Positions 1 through 10,200 of a stretch of 64,000 bases of DNA are shown here, piece after piece. The notes beneath the pieces were generated by a model that did not search any database, had not been told where the DNA came from, and saw only the letters and a program-made list of their open reading frames with translations. The stretch comes from Abelmoschus esculentus (Eukaryota; Streptophyta; Magnoliopsida; Malvales; Malvaceae): contig JAUCBN010000035.1 in assembly GCA_035048815.1 (NCBI GenBank), positions 12,226,501-12,290,500 on the forward strand, given 5' to 3'. The position numbers and the translations under genes are program-made. Position 1 is the first letter of the stretch. Every line of letters starts with the position of its first letter.

Positions 1-325
1 TACCGTGATTGACGACCCCTCTCTTTGAGCGTTTTTCGCGATGAATGACCCCTCTCTTCGAGTACATGTCATGGTGAACAGTCCCTCTCTTTGAGTGTAT
101 ACCGTGAGGGACGACACCTCTCTTTGAGCGTATGTCGCGATATTTGACCCATTTCTTCGAGTGCAAGTCATAATTAATGGTCCCTTTCTTAGAGCGTATA
201 CCGAGATGAACAACCCCTCTCTTCGAGTACATGTCAATGAATGGTCCTTTTCTTAGAGTGTTTACCATGATGGACGACCCCTCTCTTTGAGCGTATGTCG
301 CGATGAATGACCCCTCTCTTCGAGT
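1..325 (+). repeat. 33/99-bp satellite, block 1
   Basis: Tandem 33-bp monomers in three alternating variants, each with a pyrimidine block close to CCCCTCTCTTTGAGCG. The block runs off the left edge of the window. It is duplicated at 51702..52025, where one monomer has been lost and another gained relative to this copy. Confidence 0.95.
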
Positions 326-902
326 TCTCTCCTTAACTGTTGTTTTTAATTCTAGTGTTTACTCTCCCTTAAATTGTGATAATGAAGGCTTTCATTGCAT
401 GTCTTCTCTTTCTTTCTTGCTGAAACTGACAACCTTAAAATGATGTAAAGACTCTCTTGAAAGCGTTAAAACCATTGCTGGAAATAACAACATTCAAGTG
501 GTGTAATTGCTCCATTGAATTGCATTGTAACCAATCAGCCTTGATGGGTCTTCAAGGGACTTCAATTGATGTAAATGCCATGTCATTCCTGAGAATATGA
601 TCAACCATTTGCTCCAAAAGAATAACATAGCCGAAATATATAAGCAACCACTAGATAACAACTTTATTCAATAAAAATAAAAGTGAATGCATGAAACAAA
701 TTTAATGAGCTAGATTAGTTAATGAAACTAGTTACATTGAATGTTCTAGTTTAATTAATAAAATGACACACTAAATTAACTTATAAACATAATAAAACTA
801 GCATGCTTAAAGTGAACTATCATGCATTAATTAAACTAATGAACTTAATTGAACTAACATGCTTAAATGAACATCAAGCATTATTTATTCATGCACACAT
901 GC
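326..902. other. Unclassified AT-rich insertion inside satellite
   Basis: About 577 bp of non-satellite, AT-rich sequence flanked on both sides by the same satellite. It has no long ORF, no obvious terminal inverted repeat and no LTR ends that I can see. A near-identical copy lies at 52026..52603, and a short diverged piece resembling positions 388..470 lies at 31277..31360. It could be a small non-autonomous transposon or an old LTR piece; I cannot assign it. Confidence 0.6.
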
Positions 903-1392
903 TGAACGGTCCCTTGAATGACCCCTATCTTTCAGTGTATGTCTTGGTGAACGATTTCTCTCTTTGAGCGTATACCGTGATGGGCAACTCCTCTTTTTGA
1001 GCGTATGTCGCAATGAATGACCCCTCTCTTCGAATGCATGTCATAACAAATAGTCCCTTTCTTAGAGCGTACACCATGATGGATGACCATTCTCTTTGAG
1101 CGTATGTCGCGATGAATGAGCCTTCTCTTCGAGTGTATGTCATAATGAACAGTCCCTTTCTCAGAGCGTATACCGTGATGGAAGACCTCTCTCTTTGAGC
1201 GTATGTCGCGGTCAAATGACCCCTCTCTTCGAGCGCATGTCATAATGAACGATCTCTCACTTTGTGCGTATGCCGTGATAGACGACCCCTCTCTTTGAGC
1301 ATATGTCACGATCAATGACCCCTCTCTTCGAGTGCATGTCATAATGAACTGTCCCTTTCTCAAAGCGTATATCGTGATGGAATACCCCTCTC
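903..1392 (+). repeat. 33/99-bp satellite, block 2
   Basis: Same satellite and orientation as block 1. It ends where the terminal bases of a minus-strand LTR (TGATATGC on the plus strand) begin. Minus-strand ORFs here are the satellite's 11-residue periodic translation, not a gene. Confidence 0.95.
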
Positions 1393-3098
1393 TGATATGC
1401 TCCAACTCTCCAAGATGCTTGCAGAGAGAAGCTTTGATTGCCCGGACCTTAGAATGCAAGCCAAGCCTTGTATCACGCTTGTTTCCTGAACAAAAGAATG
1501 TTAAAAGATGTTGGAAATAAGATAAGGATGATTCAAGAAGGGGTTATGGTGTAGGGGATGTTGATGGTTGATTAAGGAAGGAAATAGTGGTGTTTAAGTG
1601 ATGTAAATGATATGAAAGGATATGTAAAGGGCTGGTGAAGAATAGTGGACGAAAATGGAAGATGGATGGTGATTATGGGGTGTTGAAATGATAGTATTCA
1701 AAGGGGTAAAGGTTGAACTTATGTTATAGGAACATAAACCCAATCTAATTGCAACTCTGAGGGTGGTAGATGCACTTAGACCTCTTGGAAATGTAATTCC
1801 AGAAACCTAAAGTATAAAGGATGGAGGGTGACGCCACAATTCAAAGAGATGATTTGATATGTCGATAAAGTTCTAAAAAGAAAAAGAATGAGAGATTAAC
1901 TCAGAAACTAAATAATCTGATTCAAAGTTGTTGTCTGAAATGCCAAAATGGCTACATATTTATAGGAAATGAAAGGGTGTGGACAAGGGACATTTCCCTT
2001 TGAAAGGGTGGCCGAATAGTGGCCTTGGTGTCTGTTCAATTGGTGGCGTCTCCCACTTTAACCGTTCGGTTGAATGGTGTCTCCTCCCAATAATTGTTGT
2101 AACTTTTCGATTTAAAATTCTAGCCTGCACAGTCTTCAATAAATTGGACATATCTCGAGTTCCCGACAGCGGATTGATGAGATTCAACATGTGCTGGAAA
2201 GATAAGAGACTGAGAAAACAACTTTCATGAAGACACCAAAGTCCAATTCTAATCATATCCTTCTCAAAATCGGCACACAAGTGGACCATCATGAATCTGT
2301 CCAATTTAGAGTGTTATCTCTTTGTTTTGGCGCCCAAAACATGTTTCCTTCCATGTTGGTCGGTTGTGTTTCTTGGGTAGGGAACATGTTCTTCCATGGT
2401 TGAGCTGTAGGTTGTAGGGTGAGCTAAGATGAGCTGGATGAACTAAGGTTGAGCTGAGCTAGCTAGCTGAAAGTTCTCCATCTTTGAGTGAAGATTTGAG
2501 CTGAACGGCTAACCCCCTATCTTAGTGAACTTATCATAAGGGCCATAATACTCTACTCAATCCATAAGTGTGAGTAGGAGCTTATCCGAATTCAATATTA
2601 ATTGAAATTCACCATTTGTCGTTCTGAGCTCATTCTAGATTCGTGAACTGGAATGAAGCTAGCATCCGCTTCATTGCGCTGCCTAGGAGTGTTTTGTACA
2701 TTTTAGTGCTGATCGGAAGCTGGTAAGTTTCTCAAACAATGATTCTTTGTTTTCAGCTCAAATGGTGCATTCGAGCTAAAATGGAGCTGGCCAATAGTCC
2801 CTTAAGCTGTGTTTAACATAACCTTCAAAGAAACAACTTAAACTAATAAGTATGATGTTAATAAACATGTGTTGAATATTAAAAATGCATAATATAAGCC
2901 AGATAAAGATGTGGTTCAATATCAATTACTAAGTTATCAATAGTAATATAAGGAAATAAACATTATAGGTATATAATATGAGATAGCCAGCGAGTGTAGC
3001 ACATGAATTGAATAAATAAAGAGGATTAAGTAGAACTCCCTGAGTGGATTGTGTGACTTAGGGTATGGCAGAATTTAAGGTTGGTCGTGTACATACCA
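1393..3098 (-). repeat. Chromovirus LTR, type Y (minus strand)
   Basis: Read on the minus strand this begins TGGTATGTACACG at 3098, directly after a polypurine tract, and ends GCATATCA at 1393, directly against satellite. Length is about 1.7 kb. It contains AGCTCA-rich stretches like those in the other LTRs of the window. It is the 3' LTR of the element whose internal tail lies at 3099..3432. A near-identical copy is at 53093..54796 and an internally deleted one at 43722..44327. Confidence 0.75.
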
Positions 3099-3115
3099 TC
3101 CCCTCCTTCTTTTGG
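3099..3115 (-). other. Polypurine tract of minus-strand chromovirus
   Basis: On the minus strand a purine-rich run (AAAAGAAGGAGGGGA) sits immediately before the LTR start at 3098, as expected for the plus-strand priming site of a Ty3/gypsy element. The same tract precedes the LTR at 44327. Confidence 0.75.
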
Positions 3116-3432
3116 GCGATTTGTCCTCAAATCGAACCCCTTGGTGCTGGAATCTCCCTTAGCAATGGGAATGGCATGGTTTTTCCGTGCATGGCCTTCT
3201 AACTCCTTGAGTTTCTGAAAACAAGATGGGAACTTTTTGGCTTCTTTTGGGTTAGAAAATTCAGAAGTGATCACGTGATGTGTCAAAAGACATTCCCTAA
3301 TCAACTTGATGCTGCCAGATGCCTTTTCTTCCTTAGGTCTTCCTTCTTTATGCTTGGTTTGGATCTTCTCTTGTTTCCAAGCCTCCACACTTTGTTTCAT
3401 CAAAATCTGATCACTTTGCACTTGTTTTGGCA
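3116..3432 (-). pseudogene. 3' internal tail of a non-autonomous chromovirus
   Basis: Minus-strand coding remnant. The last residues before the polypurine tract (DLRTNRPKEGG) resemble the end of the CRM-like polyprotein in this window (DLRTNPFQEGG). Upstream residues are lysine- and glutamate-rich with no RT, RNase H or integrase motif. The same arrangement occurs at 44346..44700, where it follows directly on gag and a protease remnant, so this is probably the tail of an element whose pol was lost. The 5' part is cut off at about 3432, where the remnant of an Athila-like LTR begins. Confidence 0.55.
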
Positions 3433-3470
3433 TGTTCACTTGCACTAATTGCGCATATTTGCACACATCA
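3433..3470 (+). repeat. 38-bp remnant of the Athila-like 5' LTR
   Basis: This short stretch matches the last bases of the 3' LTR ending at 19642 (shared core CACTTGCACTAATTGCGCAT). It ends CATCA, and after the nested insertion the sequence resumes at 11565 with the element's primer-binding site. The rest of the 5' LTR is missing. Confidence 0.75.
3466..3470 (+). repeat. Target site duplication, left copy (CATCA)
   Basis: CATCA immediately left of the 5' LTR of the CRM-like element, repeated at 11565..11569 immediately right of its 3' LTR. A 5-bp duplication is typical of Ty3/gypsy integrases. Confidence 0.9.
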
Positions 3471-5024
3471 TGATGTGAGCACATCTACACAAGCTCAATC
3501 AGCTGATCCGGAGGTCTTACCATCAGGACCCATCACTCGATCAAAGGCTAAGCAATTCAGGGAAGTTCTTATTCTTAAATGTTTACAAGTCTCAGAATCC
3601 TTTAATAATGCATATGCCTTAGAGAATAAACTTTACACTATGTTACATACTGATGTGTAACATCTTGTAACTATATAGTACTTAAGCTAGTATTGTGTTT
3701 ATTAAGCATGTAAATAGGTGTGTTTTCAATAAGTTCAATAAGAACACAAGCTCATAATCATGTTTACCATGTTTCTTTAGCTTGTTACATGTTTTCCAAT
3801 ATGATAACTATGTTTTTCAGCTTGTTTTAACTTTCTTTAATAAGTTTACAATACTTATGATGGTATAACTTTTGTTTTCTCATAGGCACAAGGAAGAGTA
3901 CCAAATGAAGGACTTCACCTTAGCTCGGGAAAAGCTCAATGGATTTCTAGCAGCTCGTTTCAGCTCAACTAATCCTCAACACTTCAGCTAGCTGAATTCA
4001 GCTCAACTCAGCTCCATTCAGCTCAACTCCAGCTCTACTAGCTCAACTCAAGCTGGTGAGTCCCGGGATAGCTCAAAGGTGTCCTCCACGTGGGAGAATG
4101 TGTCATGGTCATGTGACCAGCATGAGGGGCGTCCACCATCCTTCCAAGCATGTGCATGGCATGTGGCAGATTCAAATTTCAAGATTTCCCTCCTTGAAGT
4201 TGGCGTCAAAGTAAGATAAGGACAAGGAGTTATTTCCTTTGAATTTCACACATAAAACACATGTGTTAAATGTTTGAAATTCAGTCTTCCCTCCCTCCAA
4301 AACCAGCCGGCCACAAAGGATAAGGATGAGTAGTTTTCTCATCCACATTTAACATAATTAACACATGTTAATTGTGCTTACATTTCAGCCACTCATCTGA
4401 AACTTCCAATTCAATTCTGGCCAAGTATTCTAGGCGCCAACTCCCTTGTACTAGCCTATATATATGTATACTTTGTAATGTGAAAAAGAAGACAATTTGA
4501 ATGAAATTTACTTTTGTGAGAATTTCTCTCATTTCGGTTCTTTTGAGAACTTTCTGACTTCTCAAGTTCGTTGCTTGCGTGGTCAACCCCTTTGATACTT
4601 TGGGTTCTCGGTTGTAGATAATCGAAGGGTCCAAGTCCGTCTGAAGCAAGTTCAAGATAAGGTTCGGGTTCGTTCAACAGATTGTTCGAGTTCATCCTTG
4701 GAGTTTGTTTCATTTTATTTCTTTTCCTTGTTTTTATTTCATTTTCGTACTACCCCTTGCATCCTATTTTTCAACCTTGTCAGAAACTTCATTTCTCACC
4801 AGTCACCTCACCAAAGACCAAACCTAGCCATAACCAAACCAATACTTTCAACGTTCCACCATTGTCAACTTCTCCGAGCCTTCATCTTCTACATTCTGTC
4901 TACCTAAATTTTTCAGCCCTTTTAAACACCAATTTGCAGCCATGCTTATTGCAGGAGACATCTTACTTCAATCCTAGATCCGAAACAATCAAGAAGGCGT
5001 CCTCAACAAGGAGCCCTCTTATCA
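3471..5024 (+). repeat. 5' LTR of CRM-like element
   Basis: Begins TGATGTGAGC and ends CTCTTATCA; identical to 10011..11564. It contains AGCTCA-rich simple-like sequence (about 3960..4080), a TATA box near 4457 and presumably the transcription start soon after. ORFs inside it (4682..5032) are chance, apart from the start of the LTR, whose 3' copy encodes the end of the polyprotein. Confidence 0.95.
4457..4466 (+). promoter_or_regulatory. TATA box of the CRM-like LTR promoter
   Basis: TATATATATG preceded by CTAGCC in the 5' LTR, the best plant TATA-box match in the LTR; the identical copy is at 10997..11006. This would set the U3/R border roughly 30 bp downstream. Confidence 0.6.
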
Positions 5025-5026
5025 TG

Positions 5027-5040
5027 TGGTAATCAGAGCC
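5027..5040 (+). other. Primer-binding site, initiator tRNA-Met type
   Basis: TGGTAATCAGAGCC two bases after the 5' LTR end. The usual plant site begins TGGTATCAGAGC, so this copy carries an extra A after TGGTA. The extra base could weaken primer pairing. Confidence 0.75.
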
Positions 5041-5087
5041 TAGGTTGGATTACAAGTAAGAATCATCTTCGTGAGTGCAAAAACAAT

Positions 5088-5186
5088 CAAAAAAAAAAAA
5101 AAAAAAAAGTCAAAAAAAAAAAAAAGTCAAAGTCAACTCTAGTTAAAAAAAAAAAAATCCGAAAATTCAAAAAAAAAAAAAAATCA
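5088..5186 (+). repeat. A-rich low-complexity tract in the 5' leader
   Basis: Several runs of more than ten A separated by GTCA-type interruptions in the untranslated leader between primer-binding site and gag. The rest of the leader (5187..5715) shows no other feature. Confidence 0.85.
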
Positions 5187-5715
5187 GAATATCAATAGTT
5201 GAAAGAAAATGCAAGTTTAATGTGTTCTACAGCATCAAACACTACCACAATCAACCGGGCATGAAGAATTGATTGTTCGGTGAAAGGAGAGTAGTAAGTG
5301 TTTCTTTGTAGTAAGTAATCCATTTTTTTTTCTTTTTCTTTCTTTCTAACCTTTACCTTACTTTACATCACTTTTCTTTCCATTTAACACTAACCGAATT
5401 TGTTTTGGACAGAACCTTACATTTCGATTGTCACTAACCGTTGTTGTTAAAGACTAACACTTGTGACAGATTTGAAGAAGTCTACGCTAGTCCTCTAAAG
5501 AACTTATAACGAGAGAAGGAGTGGTAAAAGGCATTTGTGTGTGTGAGATCAGAAGGGGAATCAAAAGAGCCATTCAAGTATTCCCGAGTGAAACACGAGT
5601 GTTGAAGTGCCATTTTTATTTTTCTTTGGAGTGAACTTGTGAGGATCTTGTGTGTGTACTTTGTGAGGTCCATTTATCCTTATTTTTATTTTGTGTTGTT
5701 TGTTCTTTACTAACA

Positions 5716-8700
5716 ATGGCAGGTTCAAATGGAGATCGTGATGATCAACAACAAAACGACGTTCAACCAAGCCTTATGATGCAAGCCATGCTTCGAGAAG
5801 TCCGAAGAGTAGTGCAATCAGAGATTGAACAATTGCACGTGAGAATGGACAAGATCGAGGGATCTCAAAACAATTCCCATGATGACAACAATGATGACGT
5901 TGAAGAAGTGCAAGAACCGAGGCAGAATGCTCCTAGAACAAATGGGAGGCGTGTACAACACCAGGCACAACTGGATGACAATTTGAACAACATCAAAGTT
6001 GCCATACCCCCTTTTCAAGGACGATCAGATCCGGATGCATATCTTGCGTGGGAAAGCAAGGTGGAGCACGTCTTTGATTGCTACAATTATTCTGACCAGA
6101 AGAAGGTTCAATTGGCAGCGATGGAGTTCGTTGACTATGCCTTAATTTGGTGGGATCAATTGATTCTAAGTAGAAGACGAACCGGTGAAGGTCCAATCAA
6201 TACATGGGCAGAGATGAAAAGAATTTTGAGAAAGAGATTCGTACCATCCCATTACCATCGAGACCTATTTCAAAGGTTACAAACTTTGAAACAAGGAAAT
6301 CGAAGCGTCGAAGATTATTTTAAAGACATGGAGATGGCCATGATGCGTGCTAACATTGAGGAAGACCGAGAAGCAACCATGGCGCGATTCCTTTCAGGTT
6401 TGAACACCGCCATTGCCAATGCTGTTGAATTGCAACATTACGTCGAATTAGACGAAATGGTGCAAATGGCAATTAAGGTTGAGAGGCAGCAACGAAGAAA
6501 GATGTCGTCATCCCGAGGTAATAATTCTTTCAGACCTCCTTCCAATTCTGTTTTCAATCCTTCTAACAATTTCAGGAAACAAGTACCGTTTCAAAACAAA
6601 GAGAAGGGTGAAACGAGCAAGCCAAAGGCCCCGATTGTAGATGTTGGGCGTGGGAAGCAAAATGCACAACCAGAACGTCCAGAACGCTCAAGGGATATTC
6701 AATGCTTTAAGTGTCTTGGAAGAGGACATATTGCAAGCCAATGTCCTAATCGGAAGACTATGTTGATGTTAGAAAACGGAGAGATTGAGTCTGAATCCGA
6801 CAATGAAGAACATGAACCTTTACACGAGGAAGACAAGGATGATGCGGATGTTGCCTTGGATACATACATGACCGGTGAAGCACTTGTCATAAAAAGAAGT
6901 CTAAATGCTACACCTACACAAGACGACCAGCAACGAGAAAACATCTTCCATACTAGATGCCTCATTAACGACAAGGTATGTGTTGTCATTATTGATGGTG
7001 GTAGTTGTACTAATGTTGCAAGTTCTTTCATGGTTGATAAGTTAGGCTTAAAGACGAAGAAGCATCCCAAACCATACCGTCTTCAATGGTTAAATGATGG
7101 CGGAGAAGTACGAGTTACTAGACAAGTTTCGGTACCATTTACCATAGGGAGGTATAAAGATGAAATCCTTTGTGATGTCGTCTCAATGGATGCGTGTCAC
7201 CTACTTTTGGGACGTCCATGGCAATACGACAAAGGTACGTTGCATGATGGAATTACAAATCGATATTCTTTTACACATGCAGGTAAGAAGATCACCTTAG
7301 CACCTTTGACACCGAGTCAAGTGCAAGAAGATCAGGTTCGATTGAGAAAGAATGTCGAGGAAGCCAAAACAGAAAGGAAGAAGACGAACGTATATGCGAG
7401 CGGCAAGGATATCAGGAAATGTCTTTCCTCTCAACAAACTTTACTTATTTTAATGTATAAGGAGTATTGTTTGTTATCTGATATTCCTAATGATTTGCCT
7501 ACATCTATTACGTCTCTTTTGCAGGAGTTTGAAGACGTGTTTCCGGATGAGACACCGAGTGGGTTGCCACCTATTCGAGGTATAGAACATCAAATTGATT
7601 TCATTCCGGGAGCTACCATTCCAAATCGGCCAGCATATCGAAGTAATCCAGAAGAAACAAAGGAACTTCAAAAACAAATCACCGAGTTGATGGAAAAGGG
7701 TTACATTCGGGAAAGTTTAAGTCCGTGCGCTGTACCAGTGCTTTTAGTACCCAAGAAAGACGGAACATGGAGAATGTGTGTTGATTGCCGAGCGGTGAAT
7801 CAGATTACCATCAAGTATAGGCATCCCATTCCTCGTCTTGATGACATGCTAGATGAGTTGTGTGGTGCGACCATATTTTCCAAAATTGATTTAAAGAGTG
7901 GATATCATCAGATTCGGATGCGAGAAGGCGACGAATGGAAGACAGCCTTCAAAACGAAATTGGGTCTGTACGAGTGGTTAGTGATGCCTTTCGGTTTAAC
8001 TAACGCACCTAGCACCTTTATGCGTCTGATGAATCATGTTTTACGATCTTACATTGGAAAATATTGTGTTGTGTACTTTGATGACATTCTTATATACAGC
8101 AAGTCTTTGCAGGATCACGAGGAACACTTGAGGAATGTTCTTGGCACATTGAGAAAAGAAAGGTTATTTGGTAATCTGAAGAAATGTATGTTTTGTACTG
8201 ATAAGGTTACCTTTCTTGGTTTTATCGTGACTGCACAGGGTGTGGAAGTCGATCCAGAAAAGGTGAAGGCGATTCAGGATTGGCCTCGACCGACATCAAT
8301 AAGTCAGGAAGAAGCCTTCTTGAAAATTAAGGATTATTTGACTAAGGCCCCAGTGTTAGCCTTACCTAACTTTGATAAAATGTTCGAGATTGAGTGTGAT
8401 GCTTCAGGAATAGGAATTGGAGCCGTTTTATCACAGGAGAAGCGACCTATTGCCTATTTCAGCGAGAAGTTAAGTGGTGCTACCTTGAATTATCCAGTGT
8501 ACGACAAAGAGATGTATGCATTGATTCGAGCTCTTGAAACATGGCAGCACTATCTCTTACCGAAAGAATTCGTAATTCACACCGATCACGAAGCTTTGAA
8601 GCACATAACAGGTCAGCATAAGTTGAATAAAAGGCATGCTAAGTGGGTTGAATTTCTAGAATCTTTTCCTTATGTCATTCGATATAAGAAAGGTAAAGAC

Positions 8701-10200
8701 AACGTTGTAGCAGATGCCTTATCCCGTAGGTATGCACTTCTGAATTACTTAGACTCTCATTTGATTGGGTTTGCCTATATCAAAGAATTATATGCTACTG
8801 ACCCTGATTTTGGAGAAAGATATACATTGTGTGAAAAGGGTGCAGATGAGAAATTTTATCGACATGATGATTATCTTTTCAAAGAAGGAAGACTCTGCAT
8901 TCCTCAAGGGTCAATTCGAGAGGTCCTAATTCGAGAAGCTCATGAAGGAGGACTTATGGGACACTTTGGAGTCACCAAGACGTTACACATTCTCAAGGAG
9001 CACCTATTCTGGCCAAAGATGCGACGAGACGTCGAAAGGATGTGTGAACGATGCGTGACATGTAAGAAAGCAAAGTCGAAGGTATTACCACACGGTTTGT
9101 ACTTACCTTTACCTATTCCCGACTCCCCCTGGACTGATATATCTATGGATTTTGTGTTGGGATTGCCTAGGACTAGGACAGGTAGAGATAGTATCTTTGT
9201 TGTGGTTGACAGGTTCTCAAAGATGGCACACTTCATTGCGTGTCATAAGACCGATGATGCTGTTAATGTGGCTAACTTGTTCTTTAAGGAAATTGTGCGT
9301 TTACATGGTATTCCTAGGTCGATTGTTTCTGACAGGGATGTAAAATTCTTGAGTCACTTCTGGAGGACTCTTTGGAGCAAATTAGGTACGAAACTTATGT
9401 TTTCTACTACTTGTCATCCCCAAACTGATGGACAAACTGAGGTTGTTAATCGTATTTTATCTACTTTACTCCGTTCCATCATCAAAAAGAATATTAAGAC
9501 GTGGGAAGATTGTTTGCCGCATGTTGAATTTGCATATAACCATGCCGTTCATTCTGCTACTAAAATGTCACCTTTTGAGGTTGTTTATGGATTTAATCCT
9601 ATCACTCCTCTCGATATGTTGCCTTTGCCATATGAACAAGTGACGAATAGGGACGGACAATCCAAGGCTGATTATGTAAAGAAGTTGCATCAACAGGTTA
9701 AAGATAACCTTGAACGAAGGACTCAACAATACGAGAAGCAAGCGAACAAAGGACGTAAGCGAGTTACCTTCGATGTTGGAGATTGGGTTTGGATTCACTT
9801 CCGAAAGGAACGTTTTCCAACCCAACGACGGTCCAAGCTGTTACCACGAGGAGATGGTCCTTTTCAAGTGGTTGAGAAAGTGAACGACAATGCTTACAAG
9901 TTGGACTTGCCGGGTGAATACAATGTAAGTGCTACATTTAATGTTTCCGACTTATCCCCTTTTAATGATTCTGCAGATTTGAGGACAAATCCTTTTCAAG
10001 AAGGGGGGGATGATGTGAGCACATCTACACAAGCTCAATCAGCTGATCCGGAGGTCTTACCATCAGGACCCATCACTCGATCAAAGGCTAAGCAATTCAG
10101 GGAAGTTCTTATTCTTAAATGTTTACAAGTCTCAGAATCCTTTAATAATGCATATGCCTTAGAGAATAAACTTTACACTATGTTACATACTGATGTGTAA
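5716..10200 (+). CDS. gag-pol: CRM-like gag-pol polyprotein, 1,494 aa, intact frame with a pol deletion
   Basis: Single uninterrupted frame; the start is the first ATG (MAGSNGDRDD), since upstream in-frame codons begin with GTG. Domains, numbered from this Met: retrotransposon gag about 99-255; CCHC knuckle CFKCLGRGHIASQC at 330; aspartic protease IIDGGSCTN, Asp427; reverse transcriptase about 674-860 with YFDD at 787-790; RNase H from about 892 (Asp895 in ECDASG) to 1005; integrase zinc site H1076, H1083, C1113, C1116; catalytic D1145, D1206, E1242 (DD35E); then a GPF-type C-terminal domain. The last 62 residues, including GPITRSKAKQF, are encoded in the 3' LTR, as in CRM-clade elements. At about residue 863 the RT reads straight into RNase H (WPRPTSIS then QEEAF): roughly 45 residues usual for the family are missing, without a frameshift. 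Reverse transcription may therefore depend on a helper element. Confidence 0.92.
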   Translation: MAGSNGDRDDQQQNDVQPSLMMQAMLREVRRVVQSEIEQLHVRMDKIEGSQNNSHDDNNDDVEEVQEPRQNAPRTNGRRVQHQAQLDDNLNNIKVAIPPFQGRSDPDAYLAWESKVEHVFDCYNYSDQKKVQLAAMEFVDYALIWWDQLILSRRRTGEGPINTWAEMKRILRKRFVPSHYHRDLFQRLQTLKQGNRSVEDYFKDMEMAMMRANIEEDREATMARFLSGLNTAIANAVELQHYVELDEMVQMAIKVERQQRRKMSSSRGNNSFRPPSNSVFNPSNNFRKQVPFQNKEKGETSKPKAPIVDVGRGKQNAQPERPERSRDIQCFKCLGRGHIASQCPNRKTMLMLENGEIESESDNEEHEPLHEEDKDDADVALDTYMTGEALVIKRSLNATPTQDDQQRENIFHTRCLINDKVCVVIIDGGSCTNVASSFMVDKLGLKTKKHPKPYRLQWLNDGGEVRVTRQVSVPFTIGRYKDEILCDVVSMDACHLLLGRPWQYDKGTLHDGITNRYSFTHAGKKITLAPLTPSQVQEDQVRLRKNVEEAKTERKKTNVYASGKDIRKCLSSQQTLLILMYKEYCLLSDIPNDLPTSITSLLQEFEDVFPDETPSGLPPIRGIEHQIDFIPGATIPNRPAYRSNPEETKELQKQITELMEKGYIRESLSPCAVPVLLVPKKDGTWRMCVDCRAVNQITIKYRHPIPRLDDMLDELCGATIFSKIDLKSGYHQIRMREGDEWKTAFKTKLGLYEWLVMPFGLTNAPSTFMRLMNHVLRSYIGKYCVVYFDDILIYSKSLQDHEEHLRNVLGTLRKERLFGNLKKCMFCTDKVTFLGFIVTAQGVEVDPEKVKAIQDWPRPTSISQEEAFLKIKDYLTKAPVLALPNFDKMFEIECDASGIGIGAVLSQEKRPIAYFSEKLSGATLNYPVYDKEMYALIRALETWQHYLLPKEFVIHTDHEALKHITGQHKLNKRHAKWVEFLESFPYVIRYKKGKDNVVADALSRRYALLNYLDSHLIGFAYIKELYATDPDFGERYTLCEKGADEKFYRHDDYLFKEGRLCIPQGSIREVLIREAHEGGLMGHFGVTKTLHILKEHLFWPKMRRDVERMCERCVTCKKAKSKVLPHGLYLPLPIPDSPWTDISMDFVLGLPRTRTGRDSIFVVVDRFSKMAHFIACHKTDDAVNVANLFFKEIVRLHGIPRSIVSDRDVKFLSHFWRTLWSKLGTKLMFSTTCHPQTDGQTEVVNRILSTLLRSIIKKNIKTWEDCLPHVEFAYNHAVHSATKMSPFEVVYGFNPITPLDMLPLPYEQVTNRDGQSKADYVKKLHQQVKDNLERRTQQYEKQANKGRKRVTFDVGDWVWIHFRKERFPTQRRSKLLPRGDGPFQVVEKVNDNAYKLDLPGEYNVSATFNVSDLSPFNDSADLRTNPFQEGGDDVSTSTQAQSADPEVLPSGPITRSKAKQFREVLILKCLQVSESFNNAYALENKLYTMLHTDV
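9998..10010 (+). other. Polypurine tract of CRM-like element
   Basis: AAGAAGGGGGGGA immediately upstream of the 3' LTR start. It lies inside the polyprotein frame, which continues into the LTR. Confidence 0.9.

Noticed and set aside
4682..5032. ORFs in the LTRs (4682..5032 and 11222..11638 in the CRM-like LTRs, 20451..20699, 27642..27896, 28160..28507).
   Set aside because: No recognisable domain, low-complexity composition, and positions overlapping LTR promoter and leader sequence; chance ORFs.
6699..7070. Antisense ORFs within the CRM-like gag-pol (for example 6699..7070, 8940..9236).
   Set aside because: Shadows of the real frame with no family similarity.
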